Below, one piece after another: positions 52,345-63,811 of a DNA stretch of 64,000 bases. Positions within the stretch are counted from its first letter, which is position 1, and the number at the start of each line of letters is the position of its first letter. The stretch comes from Agapetus fuscipes. Its lineage: Eukaryota > Arthropoda > Insecta > Trichoptera > Glossosomatidae. The stretch is taken from positions 21,270,342-21,334,341 of the forward strand of contig OX637335.1 in assembly GCA_951799405.1 (NCBI GenBank), written 5' to 3'. A program made the translations under genes and the position numbers. Below the pieces are notes generated by a model. That model had not been told where the DNA came from. It ran no database searches and saw nothing but the letters and a program-made list of their open reading frames with translations.

Positions 52345-52797
52345 TTAAAAAATAGATTTGTGAAGAGGAATGCCACTAACACATTCACTAACCTATTTTA
52401 TCTGGCCAGAAACAGGTATTAATAAAATAAAATAAAATTACACATAAAAAACAAATTGTATTAGGTTACGGGGCGAGTAAAATTCAATAATGTATTGAAT
52501 TTTACTCGCCCCGTAACCTAATACAATTTGTTTTTTATTTTCTATTTTTATTTTTTAAAACTGAAAGGTTACAAAGTGAATTCCTCATCAATCAATAATA
52601 GGTCATTGATAGGTATTAATATTATCAATTAATAATTCATTACTGTTTATATTAATTAATAATTACCCAATAACATCTGTTGAACCAGGGTCAAAGTTAA
52701 AGTCATGTGACCCAAGCGGGGATCGAACCAACGTTATTCTATTCCAAATACGCTAGAAAGATCAGCCTCTGGCCCACTCGGCCATAACACCGACTAA
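52345..52797 (-). repeat. SINE-D split by a hairpin-bearing retroposon
   Basis: Minus strand: head GGTGTTATGGCCGAGTGGGC, B box TTGGTTCGATCCCC, TTGGGTAATTATTAATTAAT, then interruption, then CTGTTTCTGGCCAGATAAAA and CATTCCTCTTCACAAATCTA. Confidence 0.9.
52425..52610 (-). mobile_element. Unknown short retroposon with a 44-bp perfect hairpin
   Basis: 186 bp flanked by a perfect 11-bp duplication AGGTATTAATA (52414-52424, 52611-52621). On the minus strand it ends in TTTTATTTTATTTT, a repeat tail. Positions 52446-52489 and 52493-52536 are exact complements with a three-base loop; the arm includes GGTTACGGGGCGAG. Confidence 0.8.
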
Positions 52798-52937
52798 ATG
52801 AAATGAAAGTGAAATGATCGTATTTTTAATCGCTTGGACTAACTTTAATAGTTAAGTTTTCAAATATGTTGTATTTTTATAAAAAAAGTATAATATGTAA
52901 AAAAAGAAAACAACAAATGTAAAAAATTAAAAATATA

Positions 52938-53025
52938 GGTATCAACCGGATTCGAACCTATCATCTTCGCATCTACAGTCGGTCTCGCACGCTATTACGC
53001 CAGAGGTCCCACATTCCGACGGGAG
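52938..53025 (-). pseudogene. tRNA-like segment in the right arm
   Basis: Minus strand CCTCTGGCGTAATAGCGTGC (A-box-like TGGCGTAATAGCG), then GCGAAGATGATAGG and B box GGTTCGAATCCGG. It reads as a more tRNA-like sequence than the left-arm version. Confidence 0.55.
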
Positions 53026-53472
53026 AAAAATACTGTTTATAAAGCGTAACAAATAACTATTAAAATAATATTATGGGTGGTTTGTAAAAGGCGAAAGATT
53101 TATTCGTATTGAAGGGAAACCAGAGTATGGGTGGTTTGTGTCCAAGATAAAATACATTATATCGTCGGTCGGCGCAAGCAATTCATATTGAAATTTACAC
53201 ATAATTTAATGACCGAAATGAATACCTTAGCGATTTCAGATTGATTTCATATTAGAATAGCGCAATCAACATATTATTTTCAATGCATTAAAAATTTCGA
53301 AGGAAATAAAACTACAGTAGTTTTTCATATTTGCCCGACGGAGTGCCCCATACATTTTTGATGCGTACCATCTATGAATATTTTTTTTTTTGGGTAGTAC
53401 GAGTCGCCACCTTAATATAAATTTTAAATGATATATATCTTTGCAGCTTAGATTAGATTAGGTTAGATTATT

Positions 53473-53671
53473 TTTTACTTCAATGAATTATTAATTAATA
53501 ATTACCCAAATGAAATATGTTGAACCTAGGTCAAAAATTATCGTCAAGGGGCCTGACGGAAATCGAACAACTGTTGTTTTTATTTCAAATATGCCTATAA
53601 AAATTGCCGTCTTGACCCGTTTGAAAAAGTTTCTTATTGTAGACCCGTTGATCTGTTTATTCGGACTTGCC
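53473..53671 (-). repeat. 198-bp direct repeat (right)
   Basis: Begins exactly where the TTAGA tail ends. Differs from the left copy at roughly ten positions. Confidence 0.85.
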
Positions 53672-54280
53672 TCTTGTGATGCAGAAAACCAGATGTTCTT
53701 CCATGTTTTGTGTGGTCGGCCTGGTAGACGCTGACCGTCTGGTATTTTGCGTACAAAGATCCTAGTTATCCTACTTCTTCCAGAACCGTCTTCTCTTCAC
53801 ACTCCATTTTCACATGCTTCTAATTTTCAAGTTCCTCAATCGGTTTCTCGGTGTTTTTTCAGAAATGGTGCGGAGCGTTTGCAACTCAGATGTACTGAGT
53901 AGGCTCTTGGTTTGTGAAGTCTCTTGTAGTTTCACGCATTAGATATTTCTTTTAAATAGATATAGAAGATAAAGAAGAGGTTTTATTATATTTTTATAAC
54001 GTTGCCATTTCAACAATCCTCGGCTTTATTCAATGTAAGTCGGCTACGAATGTGACCAACCGTAATAGCTTATACAACCTGTACCTGATATAAATAACCC
54101 TTTTCTGTTGGTGCTACTGAGCTCACAGCTTGGAATTTAATCTAGCCTTATCTTGCATATTTCACGACATTTTTTAATATGTAAATTACCTACCTTTAAA
54201 ATTAACTAGGTAAATAAGGTGAAAACTATTTGTGAGTTCTAAAGAATGAAAAAACGGAAAGAGAAGAACAATTTTCTCTA
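53672..54280. other. Possible LINE remnant, then nothing
   Basis: 53680-53860 contains GTGTGGTCGGCCTGGTAGAC, a style seen at arthropod LINE 3' ends, without a readable frame. The rest is unassigned. Confidence 0.3.
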
Positions 54281-54282
54281 CG

Positions 54283-54312
54283 TTTCGTCGGAGTCATATC
54301 CGACGTCTTCAG
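54283..54312 (-). ncRNA. Hammerhead-like core, best stem II
   Basis: Minus strand CTGAAGA, C, GTCGGA with TATGAC loop, TCCGAC, GAAACG: boxes intact and a six-base-pair stem II. The single extra base after CTGAAGA is again present. Cleavage strand not found. Confidence 0.45.
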
Positions 54313-54834
54313 GAGACGTGTGTCTTCTACAAGGAGGAACCATGAACTGTTGAATTATTGTTGTTTGATCGAGGCCGAAGGTTGTAGGCAGAGGCGGTTA
54401 CTATTAACGTGCATCCGTGCAGTGAGCTGCCTAGATTTTGTAATAATTTTAGCAAAAAAATGTATACACTTTTAACAAAAATATATCGTGTGGAAGATGT
54501 GTTAAAAGATCGCTGAAGTAAAAAATCAATAATAATTATACGAAACGCCTGATAAGCGCAAAGAACCGCCTCCATACATAATATTATGGTATAATTATTA
54601 TACATGTCGTGCATATCGCTCAATGCACAGAGACCTTGAAATACTTCCATACATATTATGAAAAACTGTCGAATCCGTGGCTGTGAGGGAGAAAGCAGAT
54701 CAATCATTGCTTCTGTAACGCGGTAGACAAAGATGGCAAACGCCTTGCTACGTGCAACACCCAAATATTATGAAATAGTCGACGTGTGTTAACATTATAA
54801 TATGAACAATGAACAATGAAACCATCATAAGTTA

Positions 54835-55264
54835 GACCCTCCGCACATTAGACGACAGGCGACAGCGACATGTCGGCGCGAATCGGTGATCGGCGCGACT
54901 CGGCGACAAGTCGCACGTTTAATAATAAAGAGCAATAACTCAAAAAACAACAATGTTGGTAAATCACGTTTGAAGTTCAGACAACCAGTACAACTTGTAT
55001 GGGATGAAAAAGGCGGCCGATGTTTTATCTCGGTCATATTCGTCCAAATTGAACGGCTGTCGCATTCTACCTATTCTTCTCGCATTGTTCTTGCGTTTTA
55101 TTACAAAATCTCGATTTTCCCAATTTTCGAGTTATTTCTCTTTATTATTAAGCGTGCGAAGTGTGCGGAGCTTTGAACAAAATATTTGAAAACTGTCGGC
55201 CGCAGCCTGTCGCCGCGACTCGGCGAGCTGTCGCTGTCGCCTGTCGTCTAGTGTGCGGAGGGTC
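54835..55264. mobile_element. PIF/Harbinger-like MITE carrying MITE-247
   Basis: Ends GACCCTCCGCACATTAGACG and CGTCTAGTGTGCGGAGGGTC are long GC-rich inverted repeats rich in CGGCGACA. Target duplication TTA (54832-54834, 55265-55267), the three-base TWA expected of Harbinger. About 247 of its 430 bp is an inserted MITE. Confidence 0.85.
54912..55158. mobile_element. MITE-247, copy 3
   Basis: Target duplication AAGT (54908-54911, 55159-55162). Exactly 247 bp, same orientation as copy 1. Confidence 0.95.
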
Positions 55265-55267
55265 TTA

Positions 55268-56240
55268 CTCTCCTTAGCATTTTAAAGAAAACATTGCTAA
55301 GTACAATGTTGATTATAAATAATAATTGCCAAACTGGACTCTGGATGACTTACATCCGTTCAGTTGTTAGTTGACGTAGAGATGTGTACAGTCATCGGTT
55401 GGCCTTTGATTTTGCGGGAATATTTTTTACATTCTTTTAAAAATCATCGTGAATTCATTACAAGATTGTTGTTAATTAATTTTCTAACTATGAATTTCAA
55501 TAATAAAGCAGACGTGGACTTAATAAAAATTGTTTAACAATGTAAAGCTAAATCTAAAACAGTGATTAGGGTATTTAAGCATCATGGCTGTGTGGTTGTG
55601 AATGGTTTTTTTCTTTCCGTGTCGTATAATTTGTGGTGAAAAATCGTGGGGCGAAGATGTGTCATGGATCTCGCTCACCTTACTGAGAAAGTTAAACATC
55701 ATGCACTTTCGTAAACTCACATTGAGCATGTAATGCCTTTAAATTAATGAGGCCAAACAGATCTTCCACAATGGCTTGATGTTGGTTATAGAGAATCAAT
55801 CAAAAATTTCAATGATAAAGTGCATGAGAACAGATTAATTTTATCCGGAATAATTTATTTTGTGCTGTTTGTGCGGATGGATTTCCATTTTAAATAACTG
55901 TAAGTACGCGCTTAAATACATATATTCGTTATGCAGAAAAACGGGTGTAGGTACGTACTCGTGTATAGCTTAATAAAACATTATATATGTACGCATTTCT
56001 TACAATTTCCATTCAAAGCAAATTGGAAAATAAAAGAAAAACTATAATTGCAGAAATTATGAACTGCCAACAGTTTTATTGACGAGCCGCCTCTGGTTGT
56101 AGGTATTCTTATTAACCTTCGGAGATACATCCATAGATGTCTCTATAGCCCCAGTTGTACAGAAGGACGATATTATGTCTTCTTGTGAAATCGTCCGATT
56201 AATGAAAGGGTGGATCATTGAAATTACCTTACCAATAAGA
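55268..56240. other. No recognised element
   Basis: AT-rich. Confidence 0.4.
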
Positions 56241-56242
56241 AA

Positions 56243-56498
56243 GGCTCGCATGTTGTGTGTGTGGCCGTTTGTTTTCACGAATAAGAAGACCAGCCTTACG
56301 CCAATCCCTAATCTGAAGTGATCGTTATCCAGCTCGTAAAGGGATGGTTATCTCATTTTCAGTGAAGTAAACCTTTCCAGTAATTATTTTATTTTGGGTC
56401 TGAAATAAAGGAAATCATTTCTGACACCCTCGGTGTGATTCGAACTAGAGTTCTCGGCATGGAATGCAAGCACTCTACAAACTGTGTTACCGACTGGA
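56243..56498 (-). repeat. SINE-B
   Basis: Minus strand: GTCCAGTCGGTAACACAGTT, B box TAGTTCGAATCACACC, AGAAATGATTTCCTTTATTT, TTACGAGCTGGATAACG. Confidence 0.8.
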
Positions 56499-57330
56499 CT
56501 TAACCCTAAAATAAGTATCATTATCATCATAGGTGCTACAAATTATTGGATGGAAACTATTGGACAGTGGAATCAGCTGATCACATGCGGCCATATCTTG
56601 TCGCTTTCTATGGTAGATATATCGAGGCTCTCACCGATATTTCAACAACAACAAAAAACACACACTTCACAATTTGTTTTTTTTTCACAGATTATTAAAT
56701 TTTCTTCACATACGTATTCAATAATACAACAAAAAACGAACGCTCCATTTAACACACGAAATAACAATTCAATCAGAAAAAATTAAGCTCCATTAATAAT
56801 TGATGTAAAATATTTGTTCTTCACACACACAAAAAAAAAAATCATAAATAATTGACGAGTTCATTACGATTCTTTCCCATAGTGTATATGATGAGAAAGA
56901 TCGCGTCTAGGAAGATTATGTATGATTTAAAATATGTGGGATTTGCCTCAGTACAAGCGGCACTTAATACAGGATGAACTCAACTTCTATTGTTTTCCAT
57001 AGAAATAACGCGGGCTCTGAGACGATGCTATCTGTTCTCATAGGTAATTACATCCATTCAGAAGAAATGAACGGTTATCGTTTTGAAGTTTTTTCTTTGC
57101 TTATTTTCTTTACGTAACAACAATATTGTTGGAGCTGTTTCTCATACGTTTATAAGGCGGCACGGATAAAGTGAGCGTTTATCAAAATAACTACAATTTT
57201 ATTAAGAAAAGCGGGCGCTATAATTCATGATTGATGCAATTAAGAGCTAGGTGTATAATCAGTTTGAATTATTATTGCGTGCAATTTTTTTTTTTGTAAG
57301 TAATATACTAACGGAGTCGTGTAGATTTGC
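56499..57330. other. No recognised element
   Basis: AT-rich. The 100-codon frame at 56484-56786 is low-complexity and starts inside SINE-B. Confidence 0.4.
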
Positions 57331-57389
57331 CTTCAAGTTCACACAGGTTTTAATGCTTACTTGCTAACTTAATACGGCTCACAAACCTT

Positions 57390-57715
57390 GGAAGTCTCAG
57401 AGCCTCCTACACTACAATATTCCAGGAATTTCTATCTTGTACTGCTTTCCTCCATGGTCCCCTTACTACTAGTCATCCTCGACATTGTCTGCTCACAGTA
57501 CGCTGGGACGTCCGAGTGGTCTGACACCACAGGGGGCATCATACAAGACATTTCTGGAGCATGACCATCGGGAAGGCCTTCCACAAAAAAATATAGCATT
57601 GCGTGAGCGATCTGTGATACGCTTCTCCGGATGGAATAGTATGAATGGGTATAAGGCTGGGTTTTCGCAATGTTATCCTGGAGTCTTCTGACATTATTGC
57701 ATGTCAGACCCACTG
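57390..57715 (-). pseudogene. Possible LINE fragment
   Basis: The minus strand ends with GPWRKAVQDRNSWNIV, like the K(A/R)..DR..W......V end of RTE proteins, and an open frame of 93 codons precedes it in another frame. Weak. Confidence 0.3.
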
Positions 57716-57919
57716 AAGTCTTTATCTCGATTTAATTACTTAACTATGTATAGTTAAAAATAAACACTATAAATTCGATCAACATTGACGGGTATCTTGA
57801 TGAAAGAGCACCTTTGCCAAACACTCTTACAAAATAAAAATGTAAATCTTAAATCAACATAGACACTTTCCTGCAACAGATTGGCTACATTGCCAATCAT
57901 CATCATCTTTTAAAGGCAG

Positions 57920-58320
57920 TGCCTTGTTGTATCAGCCACCGTCTCTGTCTGCTGCCATCCTCTTGAGATGTGAATAGGATGAGACACCCATGAGCTGCTT
58001 CAAATCCTTGAAGTATGAAGTTCTTGGGCGACCTCTTATGCGTCGTCCTAAGATTTTGCCTTCAAAAATGTTGCTAAGAAAGGTGTTATGTCTGATTGAG
58101 TGCCCTATTAGCTTGGCTTTCCTTTTTAAATTATGATTTATCAGCTTTCTTCTTTCTTCTATGTCCCGCAACACCTTTTCGTTGGACTTCTTTTCGACCC
58201 ATGATATCTTGGACATTTTCCTCCATGTTCACATCTCGAATGCCTCCAGGTGGTCTTTCTCGTATTTTTGGATGGTCCAGGTTTCGCTACCATACAGTAA
58301 AATGCTCCAAATAAAAGCTT
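57920..58320 (-). pseudogene. RTE-like LINE C-terminus
   Basis: The minus strand encodes an F.MW.WR-like start in broken form, then WVEKKSNEKVLRDIEERRKL, RKAKLIGHSIRHNTFLSNIF, EGKILGRRIRGRPRTSYFKD and SYSHLKRMAADRDGG: the RTE signature W....NE.VL / LIGH..RH / EGK..GRR.RGRPR / A.DR. The final Trp-containing block has slipped frame. Confidence 0.85.
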
Positions 58321-60228
58321 TCATGAATTTCTTTCTTGTTTCCATTTTTAAATGATTGTTTGTATTTTTTCATGAATGCTTGCTTGGCTATAGTGAACCT
58401 TTTTTTATTGCCAATAGTGAACCTATTTTTACAGTAGTGAAAAAAATAAAGAGAGAAAAATTAGGAAGTCTTCATTCAAGAGGAAGAAGACGATATATTC
58501 GAGGTCAGGGCTGTTACTTCTTCGTTACTCCTTTTTCTGGGAATCTATTTTTCCCACGGCGGGCGTTGATCGCACGCTGACTTATTATTTATGTATCTTC
58601 TGCCAAGACGCCATTATAACAAGGCTGATAAAAAATTCAACAATCAGGTTCTGTTATTGTTACCATTGTCTATGCGCTAACCCGCATGTTTCACGTAAAA
58701 TATGATCGGAGCATCTTGTGTGAATTGTTGTACAGATTGCTTGTAGGTTGTTTTTTTAATCTTTTTTGTAAATTACGAGTATAGAACAGTTTTAACAGGC
58801 AAAATAAATGTGGTTTTAAAGACTATAATTAGGAAGATTAATATATTTTATCTACATTTAATTTACTGTTATTGCAGCTCTTTTATTAATACATACCCGT
58901 TCTCTTTTTCCCTTTATGTTCCTCATCTTTCCCACCCCTTTTTTAATTGTCTCTTTTGATTGGCTCTGATTTTGTTAAATTGTTTTGTTTATATTCACTT
59001 TTTATTTTTGTTTACTTATCTTCTTGCTCTTCTTGCTGTTGGATATTATGTATTATTTATTTTTTTAATTAAAAAACTACAATTGGCCTTACATTTCGTG
59101 AACTTTCATCCTTTCTATTTAATCAAGTTACCTGTTGTTTTTGTACAATTAAAAAACCTTTGAAGCAAGACCTTTAAAAGGTATATATAGTACGTTCATT
59201 AGTTTTCTTAATGAAAAAAAATCACGGAAAGTCTAAGAAATGCTTCAATTAATCAAATTACAAACAATAACAAAAGTTTAAAAAAAATTAATTTAGTACG
59301 TACATATGTTTTATGTTCTTGATGAAAATCATTTGATACTCATGACTACATACATGAATTATAACACAAACGTGCAATGATATCATTGTAAATCATTGAA
59401 GCATGATTTTTGTCATCAAGGTTTCCCATTCAAAACAAATGAAACCAATGCCATCACAACAGCATACAAAACTGATCTTTATCTGTCCAAGATATAGAGC
59501 TTAATTTTGCATTTTATTTTATTGCAAGTTGGTTTCTTTCTACATTATTTAGCGATACGAATGCGTGGGTGCAGCTATCCTTTATCCAAATGTCACATTT
59601 GTATGGAAAACATTTTGAATAGACTGTAATTTTTTTAGTGTAAAAATCATAAATCAGAAGTGTAATCCGCACTTAAGATGGCTTACAAAGCCTGTTGACA
59701 AAAGGTGACACGAATATTGTGGGTCTTTAAAATTATTTATTTCCAATTGTATACACAGAGTATTCTTTATTGTATACGATATGTTTTTTGTATGGCATTG
59801 GAAAAAGTGGATCAATGTTAATGTAATTAGGTGATCAGCGTAATACCAATCCTTAAAGGATGTATGATATTTTTAAATATTATTTCTATTCACAGTGCTG
59901 TTAGGTTTTCTGTTTTTTTTCTTCTTTTGTATGTATGTATAAAAAAAAACAACTAATTACGTAAATATTTAGTACGTCAATGCCGGCCATTTTGCACTTC
60001 GTAATACATAAATTATTAATAAGACCGAAGCGTATTTTGGCAATTTAATAACAACCTATGGGCTGAGCCGTAAACGAAGTCGAACACCTGTCAACATAAA
60101 TGTAGTGAGAACAAGGATATGAAATTTGATGTATAATGTGAGTTGCGAGCTGTTAACTTATTTTTAAGTTATAAACTTTGAATGTTCCGTAATAAAACAT
60201 GTTAAGATTTCAAGGGAAAAAAGTATTC
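58321..60228. other. Nearly 2 kb with no recognised element
   Basis: AT-rich. A CpG-containing patch near 58545-58580 and a poly(A)-signal-rich area near 59150-59300. No exon or repeat family identified. Confidence 0.4.
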
Positions 60229-60231
60229 CTA

Positions 60232-60653
60232 AGGCCCGGTATATTGAACTGTAGTAATATTTTAGTTAACTATTACTTGAACTTTTATTCAAAATACTCA
60301 ATCTCGAGTTAACTAAAACCGAACAATACCGAACTATGAAGCCCCTCCCCCAAATCTCGGAAATAATTAAAATGCCATTTAAAAGCTTTAAAACAAACAA
60401 CTATTCATAAAAATCATATGCCTAACCTTCATTAAGCTAGAAAACGAGACAAAAAATGTTCAATTTGCAACAATTTTGATGTCTCCTTACGATTAAAAAA
60501 GAACAGCTGCTGTCAGTGAAGCGCCGCCATCTTGAAAATCGAAAGTTAAAGTTACTAAATATTTACTGGCGAAATTCGGTGAGTGAAATATTATGATGAT
60601 TTAACTAAAATTGCATTTTAGTTAACTTTACGATACTTCAAAATACCGGGCCT
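60232..60653. mobile_element. TA-flanked TIR element (422 bp)
   Basis: Ends AGGCCCGGTATATTGAA and TTCAAAATACCGGGCCT with TA on both sides (60230-60231, 60654-60655). Subterminal ATTTTAGTTAACT repeats occur near both ends. Fits a Tc1/mariner-type MITE; no transposase. Confidence 0.75.
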
Positions 60654-60931
60654 TAGATTTTAGTTCTTATGTGATTTAACACAATATATTGGTTACACAG
60701 TGTAGAAAATCTTTTGTTAAAGATGTGTACGGCGTTTGCTACTATTTTTTTTTCGAAGGCACTACAGAGTAATATTTTTCTTGTTTATATTTTAAAGGAA
60801 AAAAAGAATTAGGAGCACTCATGGAACTTCTGATAAAGCGTCGAAAAAAAAGGATTTCATACTTCTGCCAAATTATTGCCGTAAAAAATCTAGTTTCAGA
60901 AATTTGTCCCTTTTTTTAATTTTCCTAAAAT

Positions 60932-61428
60932 GAAATGCGGCTGACCACCCATGCTGTAAAAATGGTTCACTTTGCCAATGTCACCCCTGTTGCAGGGAAG
61001 GACGGCAAGAGTTGCAGGGTGTATGTCCATTTGAGATTGGTTTTTATGTTGTAGGCTCACATGAGGCATGTGCAAACGCGAACTTGTACTTGTCTGGTTG
61101 TGGGAATGCATGTAATGTGAATCTCCAATGTAAGCTGTCAAGCTGAAAATGCCATCTCGACGGAGCAGAACGGGCTTTGGGGATAGGGCGTTCAGTTCGG
61201 CGGGACCGTTGTGCTGGAACCGGCTGCCTTTGAAGCTGAGGACGGAAACCAGCGAGGAGCGCTTCAGGAAGGAGCTGAAGACCACCATCTTCACAAGAAG
61301 AGAGTGAGCGGTGGGTGCCCTTGGGGTGGCTGGAGCCACTAAACGGCGCCCAAAAGAAGAATAAGTCATCCAAATATATATATATAACATATCTTTGCAA
61401 CTTAGATTAGATTAGATTAGATTAGAAA
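60932..61428 (+). repeat. TTAGA-SINE split by an L2-like end
   Basis: 5' part from ATGCGGCTGACCACCCATGC to CTCCAATGTAA (61133), 3' part from CATATCTTTGCAACTTAG (61388) with four tail units. Confidence 0.9.
61134..61384 (+). mobile_element. L2-like LINE 3' end
   Basis: Encodes RRSRTGFGDRAFSSAGPLCW, NRLPLKLR and FRKELKTTIFTRRE then stop. The 3' UTR ends AAACGGCGCCCAAAAGAAGA and a (TA)n tail. Target duplication TAA. A different subfamily from the 15.9-kb copy, with a GC-rich coding part. Confidence 0.9.
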
Positions 61429-61950
61429 TTGAAATTGTCAAAATTCTTACGCAACATGTAGATAATTGGTATCTATACAATATTTAAGTTTTTTTTTCAT
61501 TGGCTTTTGATTTTGTGCTTTTGTAAAACCATTTCGCAGGTTCTTCAACCACAATGTCCTTCGGCATCCCTGAGTTCTTTTTTCCTTATCACTCCTTATA
61601 TGATGAAATGCAAAATGCAGTGTTTCTCATTCCTCATAATGAGCGAATATTAAGAATATATTTAGTTCATCTCCATGCGTTGGAGCTCTTTGCCGTTAAA
61701 CATTTTGACACACAGATTGGCTTGGTTATAAGAGTAGTGAAACGAATCATATGTAATTGAATACGTATATTTACCGAGCTCTCAGTCCCGTTACACTATT
61801 GACTATTTCTCAAAAATACGTTGCGAATTATGTAACGCTTTCAAATAATTTGTATTCCCATTTATACCGAAATTAGAAATTAAAAAGTTAAATGTATTTA
61901 TTATTTATATTTTTCTTATCAACAAGATTTTTGTGTCGACTTCTGAGACT
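61429..61950. other. No recognised element
   Basis: A 68-codon frame (61554-61760) begins after a pyrimidine tract and AG, but no domain or donor supports it as an exon. Confidence 0.35.
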
Positions 61951-61954
61951 AGGG

Positions 61955-62000
61955 GGAAATAGGCTGATGAATTGTATTCTTATCACGAATTTATTTTAAA
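61955..62000 (+). repeat. SINE-D 3' end
   Basis: GCTGATGAATTGTATTCTTA and TCACGAATTTATTTT then A run. Confidence 0.5.
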
Positions 62001-62079
62001 AAAAATACCGCTTTCGTTATGAGTTGTGATGCCATAGAAGAGCCTTCTTCAACTGGTTTTGCATAGTATGAGTCCCGTA

Positions 62080-62330
62080 GTCAAGGTGGTGGCAAGGAAT
62101 TTTTGAAAAAAAATAGTGCCGGTTTGATCCCTGTCTGGCCCTTTTTCCGATAGCTTTTACCCTAAATTAATAGTTGTCATTAAGTAGATAATTAAATATT
62201 AATAGTTCATGTAACGAAAAATGCTGAATTAATTATTAATTGATAATGTAGAAACTGTTTTTGTCCAAGCAAAAATAAATTGGTGAAATGCATTCTTGTA
62301 CACGGATTTATTAAAAAAAAAACAAATATT
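62080..62330 (+). repeat. SINE-D, diverged
   Basis: B-box-like GCCGGTTTGATCCCTG, AATTATTAATTGATAATGTA, GGTGAAATGCATTCTTGTAC and ten A. The A-box half of the head is degraded. Confidence 0.6.
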
Positions 62331-62888
62331 AAAAAATACTATAAGTATAGGTAAGCATGACATATCTTATGTTTGATCTTTTAAGTAGGTATGTTTTTTA
62401 TTTATAACATCAAAACTAATTTATGGATAATTTACACGTCTGCTGAAAAAAATCAAATGGGGATTTCCCCTTAGTTAAGAAACTCGGTGTTGTAACTAAA
62501 AAAAAAGATAAAAATTGTTTGGTAATTTTGCAATAAAAACACAACTTTAATCTTGATATTTCTAATTATATACTGGCAACTTTTAAAATTAATATTTTGC
62601 TAGAAACTTCCAGAAGGTGCTATTGCGAACCTCTACAAAAATGTTGAAATGTTTTAATTTTTTTAACACGGGTTTTATCACAGTGTTTTGTTAGTGGAAG
62701 TAATTTTTCAAGTAAAAAAAAATCAACTGAAAACACTTTTGTTTTTGACAAAAAAAATGTAGAAAATAACATTGTTTTAAATACTTTGAATGAATGCAAA
62801 TCAAAGAATTCTGTGCAAATATTAAATTCTGTCACCCAGATTTCCGGCGAAGCGCACAAGGTTTGCATGATAGATTTAGGTGTATAAA
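62331..62888. other. No recognised element
   Basis: AT-rich. Confidence 0.4.
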
Positions 62889-62890
62889 AT

Positions 62891-63258
62891 CTATAATCTA
62901 AGTTGCAAAGATTCATAAATAACATTTAAGATTCATATTAAATGCATTCCCATAAGCAGACACGTATAAGTTCCTAATACGTTGGTATGAGGCTGACCAC
63001 TCAAATTAAAAAAGTTCACTTTTGCCAATGTCTTTTATTTCCTATCCCTTATTTCAGGAAAAATACTAAGTAAAGGTTTTTTTTTTTAATTTTTAAAAAA
63101 ATATTTCACATTTTCATTAAATAAAAAATTAAAATCTAAACCTCAATTGAACACAAACCCTGCAACCGACCTTCCCTGAAACAGTCGTCACATTGGCAAA
63201 GTGAACCATTTTGTACAGTATGGGTGATGAATCTCATACTAACCTATAAATCAAGGAA
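62891..63258 (-). repeat. TTAGA-SINE, minus copy with an inverted piece inside
   Basis: 62891-62972 (3' part, minus), 62975-63040 (GTTGGTATGAGGCTGACCAC, plus strand) and 63125-63258 (5' part, minus). The inner plus-strand piece is a second copy or an inversion. Confidence 0.65.
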
Positions 63259-63810
63259 TACAATAAATAAATATCATTTAAACGTATAAAAACAGAACCT
63301 GAAAAGAAATTTATGCAAATCCATCATCTTTTTGTAAGCATTGCCCTCTTTGTTGTCATGTCATTCAATAATATCCATTCACTCAATTTTTATTTTACCT
63401 CCATTTCTACTGCTTGGATTTCCCCTGTCTTTGACACTGTTATTTCGTACGCCCGTTGTATTCGCTATCCCTTCAGAATGGTAGTTTTCGCCTGTGCTTA
63501 TCTCTCCATAAAGTCGCACAGCTATTGCGTCTGAAGCCGTGTGCTACAAAGTTGTGAGTTTCCTAGCAAAGCGCCTCGCCATCTATGTATCTATCTCTAC
63601 CAGTAAGAAAATGCAAGAAAACATGAAGATTTTCATTTGTGTTCACTGTTTTGTACTTCAGAATTTCTTGTAAATCCGTAAATTCCAAAAAAAAAATTTT
63701 TTCATCCATTTTTTAAATTTACGCGATAGAGGGGAGTTTATGAAATGGGGTACTTATCTGTGTCGACTTGGACTTAATTTACTCAAGAGAGTTTTACTAA
63801 TTTATTAAAA
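63259..63810. other. No recognised element
   Basis: A 73-codon frame with a hydrophobic start (63313-63534) is the only open frame of note. No support for a gene. Confidence 0.35.
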
Positions 63811-63811
63811 A

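Larger units (their letters stand above)
50081..53411. mobile_element. TTAA-flanked transposon with very long terminal inverted repeats (3331 bp)
   Basis: TTAA at 50077-50080 and 53412-53415. Ends GGTGGTACGACACATC and TACGAGTCGCCACC. Inverted arms match for about 570-600 bp at each end (GGCACTCCGTCGGGCAAATA, GATTGCGCTATTCTAATATG, AATTTACGCATAATTTAATG and complement). The right arm is lengthened by SINE-D and TTAGA-SINE insertions. Each arm contains a tRNA-like segment with a B box. No transposase frame is present. A TTAA duplication fits piggyBac or Sola3; neither typical terminus is seen, so the superfamily is open. Confidence 0.85.
49879..53472 (+). repeat. TTAGA-SINE split by a 3.33-kb transposon
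   Basis: 5' part 49879-50076 (TTGACTGATAGGTTGGTATG through GTGGGAATGCATTTAA) and 3' part 53416-53472 (TATAAATTTTAAATGATATA, then GCAGCTTAGATTAGATTAGG). The family sequence GCATTTAATATAAAT spans the join. Confidence 0.9.

Noticed and set aside
61554..61760. 68-codon frame after an AG-ending pyrimidine tract as an exon
   Set aside because: No donor site or recognisable protein. Composition is the same as the surroundings.
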